Assembly: GCF_042432905.1 (NCBI RefSeq)
Contig: NZ_JBHLWI010000028.1
Location: forward strand, 1 to 64,000
Length of the DNA stretch: 64,000 nucleotides
Direction of reading: 5' to 3'
Origin: Fontibacter flavus
GTDB taxonomy: Bacteria; Bacteroidota; Bacteroidia; Cytophagales; Cyclobacteriaceae
The number at the start of each line of letters is the position of its first letter. Position 1 is the stretch's first letter. The translations under genes were made by a program, and so were the position numbers. The notes under the pieces were generated by a model. That model ran no database searches and was not told the origin of the DNA. It worked only from the letters and a program-made list of their open reading frames with translations. Of the stretch, positions 51,156 to 59,415 are shown one piece after another.

Positions 51156-52183
51156 AACCTTCTTCTTTCCTCCCAAATTCATTCACCTCTCCTGACCTTA
51201 AGGATCCTAGCAGACAAAAACTTTGGCAGCTGTTCAAGTCTTGGACTTTGGACAAAGAGAGTGATCATTCGGCAAACTCTGACAAGGAAATGCTACTTTT
51301 CTACGAGGACTTATTGGCACTATTGGATCAGGTATTTGATCCAGTTCCTGAACCTACTGAAAAGCTGGAGAGTGAAGATTTTTTAAATCCTCCAAGCCTC
51401 TATTTTGAGCAATTGATCACCGCCCTCAAAATCCTGATTGACCCTGAAATGATCTTTCTTTTTGAAATTCCTCTTGAAGACCATTCAGAAATCAAGTGCC
51501 GCAAAGAAGTCTATATGGTCATCAAACACCAAGAACCATCCAAAATGGAAGCCATACAGGGTTTATTGACTTTTTTTGTTTGCGACAAGCAGGAAGTTTG
51601 CATTAATCCGATCACGATCGGATTCTTGAACAAAGAACTAATGGATGGCAATATTTTCTTCCTAAGCCACTTCACTCAAGCCAATCTGATATACAAAAAA
51701 GCCAATGCCATTGAACTCCAGGAATACAGCATGCACCATTATCCCCAGATGTTAAGTCATGCCCAAAACGTAATTCAAAATGGATGGGCCACAGCAGACC
51801 TGTTTTTGAAACATGCAGAACTTGAAAACAAGGAAGGTGACTTGGGATTATCCCTTTTTTTCATACACCAGTCCATAGAACTCAGATTACGTGCTTTGGT
51901 CTTGGCTTGGGAAAGACATGAAAAGAAAACGCATGAGGTCAGGACCATGATCCGCACTTGCTTAAAGTTTATCCCTGAATTGGCAAGCATTTTTCCCCAG
52001 AATTCCGATGAGGAATGCAGACTGCTTAAGCTTCTGGAAGATGCTTATTGCAAGGCCAGGTATAAATCCTGCTTTCCTGTAAATCAGGAAGAGGCAGACG
52101 AACTGATCAAAAGGGCTGTAAAAATAAAAACAATGTGTGAATCCCATTTCCAAATCTATTTTGAAACAATCTTGACAAGGTAA
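51152..52183 (+). CDS. HEPN domain protein, third gene of the unit
   Basis: A 343-residue protein. The C-terminal ~125 residues form a HEPN domain: ATADLFLKHAELENKEGDLG, LSLFFIHQSIELRLRALVLA and EDAYCKARYKSCFPVNQEEA (the RYK block common in Bacteroidota HEPN proteins). HEPN domains are often RNases in TA and abortive-infection systems, though the catalytic RxxxxH pattern is not clear here. The N-terminal ~200 residues (SFLPNSFTSPDLKDP...) are unassigned. It closes the defence island. Confidence 0.65.
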   Translation: MKPSSFLPNSFTSPDLKDPSRQKLWQLFKSWTLDKESDHSANSDKEMLLFYEDLLALLDQVFDPVPEPTEKLESEDFLNPPSLYFEQLITALKILIDPEMIFLFEIPLEDHSEIKCRKEVYMVIKHQEPSKMEAIQGLLTFFVCDKQEVCINPITIGFLNKELMDGNIFFLSHFTQANLIYKKANAIELQEYSMHHYPQMLSHAQNVIQNGWATADLFLKHAELENKEGDLGLSLFFIHQSIELRLRALVLAWERHEKKTHEVRTMIRTCLKFIPELASIFPQNSDEECRLLKLLEDAYCKARYKSCFPVNQEEADELIKRAVKIKTMCESHFQIYFETILTR

Positions 52184-52482
52184 ATTAAAAAAGACAATTG
52201 AATAAAAAAGGGAAATTTTTGAGGTAATGTTTCTAAGATAACTAGACAAACTCTCCTGATTAATTCATTTTCTTACGTGATATTATAGCCTTTTTGAGAT
52301 ACTTTTTTGGTCCAAAAGTATTAGATTAACCAATGTTTAACCAATACAAATGCATTCTAAAACCATTTTTAATTCAATGCTATGATGTTGAAAGAATGAT
52401 GATTGAATAAACAAAATTTTTATTAAGGCTTGATTTAAAACTATTTAATCAGTATATTAAGCTGTTTTTTAATTGTTTGACT
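52184..52482. other. Intergenic spacer at the right end of the island
   Basis: About 300 bp, very AT-rich; short direct repeats TTAACCAATGTTTAACCAAT occur near 52,325. No gene, terminator or tRNA is seen. Confidence 0.5.
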
Positions 52483-53139
52483 ATGGCAAAAGTTATAGAC
52501 GCACTTACCAGGCATTTTCGGGGTAAAATTGGAGAATTGGTTTTTTATCAGGTAGGAGGAGAAACCTATGTTAGAAAAGCACCACCAAAACAAAGCAAAA
52601 GACAAAAACAAAATGTTTCTCAATTAAAGAAACTTTCACAGGACAAAATGGCTATGACCCAAAAATTCCTGAAAGTTCTAACCCGAGCGATTGCTTTTGG
52701 TTATCAGGAATTCAAAGTCGGCGCAAGAAGGCCCTACCACTCCTGTGTTTCCTATACCAAGGCACATTGTTTTATTCCTGAAGGAGATTCGTTTAAAATT
52801 GACCCCTCATTATTTAAAATCAGTAGGGGTTCCTTACTTCCCCCCGAAAATGCTTCAGTAGTTAAAATAGAAGGGGGAATGGAATTTCGGTGGAATGACA
52901 ATTCTTGGATTTCAAGTGCCAAACCATGGGATAAGGCATTTATTGTCTTATACAATCCTACGGAACAAAAAGTCCTTTGGGAATCTGCGGGAAGTGTAAG
53001 GGAAAAAGAGAACCACTATTTTGAATTAACGGAACTACAACAACAGGAACAATGGCATGTTTATATTGCCTTTAGTCAGGATATCCCTTGGGGTAAAAGG
53101 ACAATCCTTTCAGATTCTGTTTATTTGGGATTTATATAA
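52483..53139 (+). CDS. DUF6266 family protein
   Basis: A 218-residue protein matching the DUF6266 layout: an N-terminal block with GKIGELVFYQVGGETYVRKA (the conserved GxxG..Y-x-R pattern) and a C-terminal beta domain that ends in the conserved hydrophobic strand DSVYLGFI. The function is unknown. ATG at 52,483 is preferred to the TTG at 52,477. Confidence 0.75.
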   Translation: MAKVIDALTRHFRGKIGELVFYQVGGETYVRKAPPKQSKRQKQNVSQLKKLSQDKMAMTQKFLKVLTRAIAFGYQEFKVGARRPYHSCVSYTKAHCFIPEGDSFKIDPSLFKISRGSLLPPENASVVKIEGGMEFRWNDNSWISSAKPWDKAFIVLYNPTEQKVLWESAGSVREKENHYFELTELQQQEQWHVYIAFSQDIPWGKRTILSDSVYLGFI

Positions 53140-53204
53140 ATAGAATGGTTATTTTTTAATATGCTACATACTCTAGAATTAATGATTTAAAAAAGACTTT
53201 AGCC

Positions 53205-53900
53205 TTACAATGACCAATACACGCCGAACTTTAGCCAAAGCCGACTTCTGAATCGATCTGGAACCAGGTAATCATCAGTTCTATAATCAAGTCCGACTTC
53301 GTATTTGGTATCATCGTCTACATAAAAGCCCAAAGATGCGACCAATCTGTTTTCCAAATCGTCCTCTGAATCCTGGAACATATAAATGACCTCATTGGAT
53401 ACAGTCAGGTACTTTTCTCCCGGATCCAGATTTCTCCCTTGTAAAGGAAATTGAACTGCATATCTATATCTCGCCCTCCAAAGCATGGATTCTTCATTGA
53501 AAAAAGTTTGATCTGTTCTGATTCTGTGACCAACTCTAAAAAAATTGCCCCTTTGTAAGATAGTTACCTGCTGAATGGGTCTGTGGGTGTTTTCTCCTTC
53601 TTCTATTCTATATTGATACCCTAAATCAACCTTCACAAAGGGATTGATTCGCTTCCCAATGAATGATTGCAGGTCAGTTAAGGTATGACTGTAGGCTAAT
53701 TCTCTGTTTAGCCTTTGGGCATCAAACATGCCATGTTGTGATTCGACTTTATGGGTAACGGAATAATCTTTGCCAATTTTATAACTCAATTGAGCCTCCG
53801 GGAACAATCCTGAGGTAAAAAGGTGTCTGCTCTGGGCAAATGAATTTGCAGATGCCAAAGAAAAGAGGCAAAAGATAAGAATGAAGGATATTTTTTTCAT
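53205..53900 (-). CDS. DUF2490 outer-membrane-type protein
   Basis: A 231-residue protein with a signal peptide (MKKISFILIFCLFSLASANS) and alternating-pattern strands ending WLKFGVYWSL, typical of DUF2490 beta-barrels. Motifs such as YSHTLTDLQSFIGKRINPFV and VEVGLDYRTD-like segments fit. The role is unknown. It starts 3 bp after the upstream PepSY-like gene's stop, so they form an operon. Confidence 0.8.
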   Translation of the reverse strand: MKKISFILIFCLFSLASANSFAQSRHLFTSGLFPEAQLSYKIGKDYSVTHKVESQHGMFDAQRLNRELAYSHTLTDLQSFIGKRINPFVKVDLGYQYRIEEGENTHRPIQQVTILQRGNFFRVGHRIRTDQTFFNEESMLWRARYRYAVQFPLQGRNLDPGEKYLTVSNEVIYMFQDSEDDLENRLVASLGFYVDDDTKYEVGLDYRTDDYLVPDRFRSRLWLKFGVYWSL

Positions 53901-53903
53901 TTG

Positions 53904-54485
53904 CTAAAAGTCTAAGACATCGGTTGAACTAAGCTCAATGGCTCTTTTTTCTAGAAAATTGCCCAAGCTGTCAAAATGTCCCTCCCACATTTTATTCAGT
54001 CCATTTTCCCTCCCGAAATACTCAATTTCATATTTTTTGATCAGAGACTCTCCAACTTTGTTTTCATCAATTAAGTCTTCTAGGTCATCGCTGTTTCCCG
54101 TATATTGGATTTGTATGCGGTCAATTTTAAACCTCTGATAATTTTCGGTCAGGTAGCGGGTGAGGTTTTCCTGAATCTCTTTTTCCAAATCCTTAAACTC
54201 TATCAGTATTTCAATATTGCTGATTTCTCCATCAGGTAAAAATTCCACACTATGCCATTTTTGTTTTTTTCTGAGTTTGGCTTCATACACTTCCTTTTCT
54301 CCATCAGTTTGGAAATACCATCTTACTTTATTTATACCTTCATAAGCATCCTTTAGCCATTCTCTAGCTTTTTCCGGAACTTCACTTTTATCCACACCTT
54401 GTTCTATCTCTCTTTTTTGACCATAGGAAACAGTAGAAAAGCAGAGGAGCATAAAAACTAAAATAAAACTCGATTTTCTAAGCAT
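53904..54485 (-). CDS. Secreted PepSY-like protein
   Basis: A 193-residue protein with a signal peptide (MLRKSSFILVFMLLCFSTVS) and two repeated alpha-beta units (KVRWYFQTDGEKEVYEAKLR with KQKWHSVEFLPDGEI; then IKKYEIEYFGRENGLNKMWE) resembling the PepSY-like/BLIP-like family of Bacteroidota periplasmic proteins. The family's function is unclear. It is co-transcribed with the DUF2490 gene. Confidence 0.65.
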   Translation of the reverse strand: MLRKSSFILVFMLLCFSTVSYGQKREIEQGVDKSEVPEKAREWLKDAYEGINKVRWYFQTDGEKEVYEAKLRKKQKWHSVEFLPDGEISNIEILIEFKDLEKEIQENLTRYLTENYQRFKIDRIQIQYTGNSDDLEDLIDENKVGESLIKKYEIEYFGRENGLNKMWEGHFDSLGNFLEKRAIELSSTDVLDF

Positions 54486-54695
54486 GTTATTGTCATTTTG
54501 CTAAAGTCCTTGTCAAGTCCCAATACGCGCCTATCTTGTTCCGTTGAGAATTATGGGTATTTTAATAAAATGGGTAGTTAAGGTACTAATTTTCCTGTTG
54601 GGCTTTTGATAATACGGATATTCCCATTGTTTGTTTCTGGAATACGTTCCTTATTTTTTTATTGAATATTTAGTTTAAATCCACTAAATTTATAA

Positions 54696-54986
54696 AAGCC
54701 AGAACAAGCTTTTATTGATCATATAGCCCAAGGGCAGGCCACTTTGGTCTTTGAGGTTTCAGATCCGAAAATTGGAAATGTTCACCTAAGCGGTGGCAAA
54801 TTTGATAAGCAAAAACACTATGCGTACAAGTCAGGTGATCATTTTGTAAGAGGATATCACTGGGAGGATGGACAGGTAGAGGAAGAGCTTAATGTAGTCT
54901 ACTTCCTTAATGGCAAGCAGGAGACCAAAGCCTTGAAACTATCCAAAGAGCAGATGCAGGATGGGAAAATCATCATTACTCTGTAA
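54696..54986 (+). pseudogene. 5'-truncated fragment of an unidentified gene
   Basis: An open frame of ~96 codons begins right after an in-frame stop (TAA, 54,693) with no ATG or credible start; the translation from KPEQAFIDHIAQGQATLVF to a clean end (KLSKEQMQDGKIIITL) looks like the true C-terminal domain of a larger protein. I do not recognise it. The end overlaps the convergent gene by 11 bp. It may instead start at TTG 54,744 as a small protein. Confidence 0.4.
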
Positions 54987-55458
54987 AAGCATTTTTGCCT
55001 TTCTTTCCTTTGTAAAAGAGGTAACCAAAGGCAAGGGTCGACAGGAAAAAAATCAAGGTAGTCCATTCATAAGTTCTTTTGTCGGACTTCTTTTCTTGGA
55101 CAACCTGGTCTTTCTCTTCCAAAGCTCTTTTGAGAATGGCTATTTCCCTTTCCTGCTTTTGGGAGATAAATTTATAGTCGTTTTTTTCGTAAGTGATCTC
55201 TGTTTTTTCAATTTCACTGAGCATTTTTAGCTCGTCCATGATCTGATTGTCCTTTTCGATGATGCGTGCCATCCAATCATTGGTCTCAATCATGTCTTTC
55301 TTGGTTCGGTTTCCGAAGATTCCGCTTTTCTTACTTTCGGAGGCTTTCCATTCCCTGTGCATTTTATCCCGGTCACTTAACATTTTCTCCAGTTTAGCCT
55401 GAGCAAAAATGGTCATGGGAAACAAAAACAAGAAAGCAAAAACAATTCTTTTGAACAT
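54976..55458 (-). CDS. Secreted coiled-coil protein with C-terminal membrane helix
   Basis: A 160-residue protein: signal peptide (MFKRIVFAFLFLFPMTIFAQ), a long charged coiled-coil region (EIAILKRALEEKDQVVQEKK) and one transmembrane helix near the end (WTTLIFFLSTLAFGYLFYKG) followed by Lys residues. The ATG at 55,458 is chosen because the longer frame adds 52 residues without a signal. The function is unknown. Confidence 0.65.
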   Translation of the reverse strand: MFKRIVFAFLFLFPMTIFAQAKLEKMLSDRDKMHREWKASESKKSGIFGNRTKKDMIETNDWMARIIEKDNQIMDELKMLSEIEKTEITYEKNDYKFISQKQEREIAILKRALEEKDQVVQEKKSDKRTYEWTTLIFFLSTLAFGYLFYKGKKGKNAFTE

Positions 55459-55525
55459 GATAATCGGTGTTTGAATACGCTTTTTAACGTTCAAATAATA
55501 TGCCGAACAGGTTAGGAAACCTATT

Positions 55526-55897
55526 TTAGCGGAATTTTTTACCTGCTTTGCGTTTGAAAGCGCCTTGTCGACGCTTATTGTTGGTATAAAAATTATAAAG
55601 AAAATTGACCGCAAAGACAGTTATAGTCAAGGGGATAAACAAGTCCGGCAGCATGGTTTTGATGCCCAACAAAATCAATAAAGTGGCGATAATTCCAACT
55701 TTAAAAGAGGTATGGCTTTCAGGGTAAACCCTTCCTATCAAATATAAACTGAGTGATTCTATGACCACCATGCTGACGATGAGGTAAGTCAACATGGATT
55801 TCATGGTAGTGTCGTTGGACCATACTACCCAGGCCAATCCGGCGGCTACCAATATCAGACTTGCGGCCTGTGCCGAAGTATTCAATCGCTCTCTCAT
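55526..55897 (-). CDS. Small integral membrane protein
   Basis: A 123-residue protein with four hydrophobic segments (for example SLILVAAGLAWVVWSN, LTYLIVSMVVIESLSLYLIG, IIATLLILLGIKTMLPDLFI) and a very basic tail (NNKRRQGAFKRKAGKKFR). No family is recognised. It lies 67 bp upstream of the coiled-coil gene on the same strand. Confidence 0.65.
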   Translation of the reverse strand: MRERLNTSAQAASLILVAAGLAWVVWSNDTTMKSMLTYLIVSMVVIESLSLYLIGRVYPESHTSFKVGIIATLLILLGIKTMLPDLFIPLTITVFAVNFLYNFYTNNKRRQGAFKRKAGKKFR

Positions 55898-56011
55898 AGA
55901 TGTATTTCAGGGTTAACAGTGGAATAAGATATGTATTTTATGCGTAACATCAAAAATGCTATTTCTTAAATTATCCTTGAAACCACTTCACTTTTGAAAT
56001 GTGAAAAAATA

Positions 56012-56081
56012 GTACCAAGTACGATGTGCCAAGCAGGGAAGTGATCCTCATACTTAGTACATTGTACTTGGTACTTGGTAC
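56012..56081. repeat. GTACCAAGTAC / GTACTTGGTAC repeat cluster
   Basis: One copy of GTACCAAGTAC (56012-56022) faces two overlapping copies of its reverse complement GTACTTGGTAC (56064-56074 and 56071-56081), able to form a hairpin just after the S9 peptidase stop. No clean T-tract follows in the minus direction. Confidence 0.6.
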
Positions 56082-56089
56082 AATAAAAA

Positions 56090-58269
56090 TTACAACTTCC
56101 TCTTAATAAAATCTGTCATCAAGCTGTACAGGTGCCAGGTCGTATTTCCCCCGTAAATGCCATGGTTTCTGTTAGGGTAATACATGGTCTCAAACTGCTT
56201 GTCCGCCTTAACCAAAGCATCTACCAAGTCCACTGCATTTTGGAAATGCACATTGTCATCTCCGGTTCCATGGATCAATAGATAGTTGCCCTTTAGTTTG
56301 TTGACATGCGTGATAGGACTGTTGTCATCATAACCGGCAGCATTGAGCTGTGGTGTCTGAAGGTAACGTTCTGTGTAGATGGTGTCATAGTATCTCCAGG
56401 TAGTGACCGGCGCTACCGCAATGGCTGCTTTGAATACATCATGACCTATCATCAATGCCAATGAGGACATATAGCCACCGTAAGACCAGCCCCAGATACC
56501 GATTCTGGATTTGTCTACAAAAGGTAGGTTCCCTAAATATTTGGCACCGGCAATCTGGTCTTCTGTTTCAAATTTGCCCAAGTTGGCATAAGTCACATGT
56601 TTGAAATCACGGCCTCTTGCCCCTGTACCTCTATTGTCCACACAGACCACAATATAGCCTTCAGCGGCTAGATGTTGGTGCCAGAAATCCCTTGTTCCTC
56701 CCCATGAATTGGTCACGTTTTGGGAGCCAGGTCCACCATATACATACATCAAGACAGGATATTTTTTGCTTTCATCAAAATCAGCCGGTTTGATCATATA
56801 GCCATTTAGCGAAGTGCCATCAACAGTATTGAAATTGAAGAATTCTTTTTGGGAAAGGGCAAAATTGGAGAGTTTACCTTTGAGTTCTTCATTGTCTTCC
56901 AAAACCTTGACCACCTTGCCGGTTGATTCATTTAAGGTTACTCTCAAAGGACTGTTGGCGGTGGAATGGTTGGCAATGAAATACTTGAAATCCTTGCTCA
57001 TATTGACAGAAGTACTGCCTTTTCCGGAGTAAGCACTTTCTTGTTTTTACCATCCATATTGATCACATAGAGGTTTCTTTCCAAAGGAGATGCCTCAGTG
57101 GAGATGAAATAGATTTTTTTACCTTTTTCATCAATGCCTACCAAATTGGTCACTTCCCAATTGCCGGAAGTAATCTGACGGATCAGTTTGCCCTGATTGT
57201 CATGGTGGTAGATATGCTTGAATCCATCCTGCTCAGATGTACGGATAAACCCCTTGTTCCCTTCCAAAAACCTCAGGTCATCATTGTAGTCCAGGTCCAC
57301 ATAGGTGTTTGATTTTTCCTGAAGGATCAGTTTGGTTTCACCGTTTTGGGTATTGGCATAAAACAGGTCAAGTTGATTTTGTAGCCTGTTGAGCCTCAAA
57401 AACGCCAAAGTATTCACATCTCCAGTCCAGTAGATTCTTGGCAAATAGATGTCCTTTTCTTCTCCAGCATCTACTTTTACCGTGTTTTTCGATGCAAGGT
57501 CATAAATATGGATGCTTACTTCAGCATTCTTTTCACCTGCTTTTGGGTATTTGAATTTGTAGTCTTCAGGATAAAGTTTACCCCAGGTCTGCATGTTGAA
57601 TTCCGGAACGTCCGTCTCATCAAATCGGATAAAGGCAATTTTTTTTCCGTCAGGTGACCAATCAAAAGCTTTGGACATAGAGAACTCCTCCTCATACACC
57701 CAGTCTGCAGTACCATTGATGATATGGTTCCATTTGCCATCAGAGGTAATCTGGGTTACCTGATTGGAGCTCAGTTCTACCATGTAGAGGTTGTTGTCTT
57801 TGACAAAAGCTACCTTATCATTGTCAGGAGAAAGGGTGGCGTACATGATCTTTTCTCCGTTCATAAGTTTTTGTGCGGTACCTGTTTGCAGGTCCACCAC
57901 ATGATAGACTCCTTTGCTGGATCTTCTGTAGATGCTTTCTACTTCGGAAGCGATCAAAGCTTTGGTCTCTTCCGGATTGAATGAGTAGCTGGAGAAATTA
58001 ATGCCCAGTTTACCGCCATCAATCAGAACATCGGTTTCTTCTCCTGTAGCCACATTGATTTTGACTACCCTTGGGCCTGAGAGGCCCCTTTGGAGGGAGG
58101 AGTAATACTGTCCGTCTTTCATCCAGTTGATGCCATAGACTGACTTTTGGGCAAAGGTGTTGTTTTTGAATACGTCTTCAAGAGAGATAGCTTTCTTGTC
58201 TTGGGCGAATGCATTCCCTCCAAAAAGCAACATCAGTAGTAATACTGTGAGTGATTTATATTGAATCAT
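56090..58269 (-). pseudogene. S9 family dipeptidyl peptidase (DPP IV-like), frameshifted
   Basis: Two frames (58,269-56,998 and 57,001-56,090) together encode a full ~726-residue secreted DPP IV: signal peptide (SLTVLLLMLLFGGNAFA), beta-propeller DPPIV_N domain (with TADWVYEEEFSMSKAFDWSP) and an alpha/beta-hydrolase with Ser in WGWSYGGYMSS, Asp in GTGDDNVHFQN and His in NRNHGIYGG. At about 57,020 one base is missing within a GAAAAGG run: adding it changes PEKAVLLSI-stop to PEKGSTSVNMSK and restores the frame. Sequencing error or genuine inactivation cannot be told apart; both parts are otherwise well preserved. Confidence 0.87.
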
Positions 58270-58428
58270 ATACTTGAGTTTATTTCCTGTGCTAAGATAA
58301 GTAAAATGGTCTTATGGAAAAGTTTACTAATGATAAATGGAATTGAAAAGGAAAGGAGATATTTTCCTTCACTTTCCATGAAATTATTTTAAAATTTCGG
58401 TAATTCGGGTATTCAACCCCTTGTTGTT

Positions 58429-59415
58429 ATGATGAAAAAAATAGCCTTGGTAACCGGAGGATTTACAGGTGAATCCGTTATATCCCTCAAAAGTGCGGCA
58501 GTCGTGGAAAAGACCATTGACAGGAGTAAATATGATGTTTTCAAAATCCTGATCTATCCTGGAAATTGGTATCATGAAACTGCCGATGGGGAGAGGATAC
58601 CAGTTGACCTTAATGATTTTTCCATTCAGATAAAAGGAAAGAAAATCAAATTTGACGGGGTGTTCAATATCCTTCACGGTTCCCCTGGTGAGGATGGAAA
58701 GTTGGCCGGATATTTTGATATGGTCGGATTGCCCTACACGACCTGTGATGCCCTCACTTCATCCATTACCATGAACAAAGGATATACCAAGGCTATTGTG
58801 CAGGATATTCCGGAGCTTTTTGTGGCCAGGTCGATTCAGCTGTTTGAAAATATTGAAGAAAATAAAGACAGGATTCTTCATGACCTAAGGCTTCCACTTT
58901 TCGTCAAACCTAATAATGGGGGGTCGAGTATTGGCATGAGTAAAGTCAAAGACCCCAAGGAGCTTCAAGAAGCATTGGACAAGGCTTTTGCTGAAGACAG
59001 CCAGGTCCTCGTGGAGGAATTTGTTTCAGGCAGGGAATTTTCTATTGGTGTGTACCATGCAAAAGGAGAAACCACTGTACTCCCTGCCACAGAGATTGTC
59101 AGCAGTAAGGAGTTTTTTGATTTTGAGGCGAAATATTCTCCAGGTGTGACAGAAGAAATCACTCCAGGAAGAATGAGTCAGGAAGAGGTCGAGAGAGTCA
59201 ACAGGATTATTGAGCAGGTATATCAGAAATTAAACTGCAAGGGAGCAGTCAGGATAGATTACTTCCTGGAACATGATACCGGTAAATTTTATTTTATTGA
59301 AATCAACACGGTTCCCGGTCAAACAGAAACTAGCCTGATCTCCCAGCAGGTCCGTGCCATCGGTATGGATGTCAAAGATTTCTACACGGACCTGATAGAA
59401 GAGATGTTTACCTAA
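58429..59415 (+). CDS. ddl: D-alanine--D-alanine ligase
   Basis: A 328-residue ATP-grasp enzyme forming the D-Ala-D-Ala dipeptide of peptidoglycan. Seen: LHGSPGEDGKLAGYFDMVGL and PYTTCDALTSSITMNKGYTK in the N-terminal part; LFVKPNNGGSSIGMSKV (ATP loop); VEEFVSGREFSIGV; and GAVRIDYF plus FIEINTVPGQTETS with the metal-binding Glu/Asn. Its 3' end overlaps the convergent copper ATPase gene by 8 bp. Confidence 0.95.
   Translation: MMKKIALVTGGFTGESVISLKSAAVVEKTIDRSKYDVFKILIYPGNWYHETADGERIPVDLNDFSIQIKGKKIKFDGVFNILHGSPGEDGKLAGYFDMVGLPYTTCDALTSSITMNKGYTKAIVQDIPELFVARSIQLFENIEENKDRILHDLRLPLFVKPNNGGSSIGMSKVKDPKELQEALDKAFAEDSQVLVEEFVSGREFSIGVYHAKGETTVLPATEIVSSKEFFDFEAKYSPGVTEEITPGRMSQEEVERVNRIIEQVYQKLNCKGAVRIDYFLEHDTGKFYFIEINTVPGQTETSLISQQVRAIGMDVKDFYTDLIEEMFT

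Noticed and set aside
32111..52183. Integrase, transposase or attachment repeats bordering the defence island
   Set aside because: No such gene or flanking direct repeat was found; the island borders are inferred only from gene content.
54961..55230. 89-codon plus-strand ORF opposite the coiled-coil gene
   Set aside because: It is antisense to a gene with a signal peptide, coiled coil and membrane helix.
57010..57030. Programmed -1 frameshift in the DPP IV gene
   Set aside because: GGAAAAG does not fit the X-XXY-YYZ heptamer and there is no evident downstream structure.
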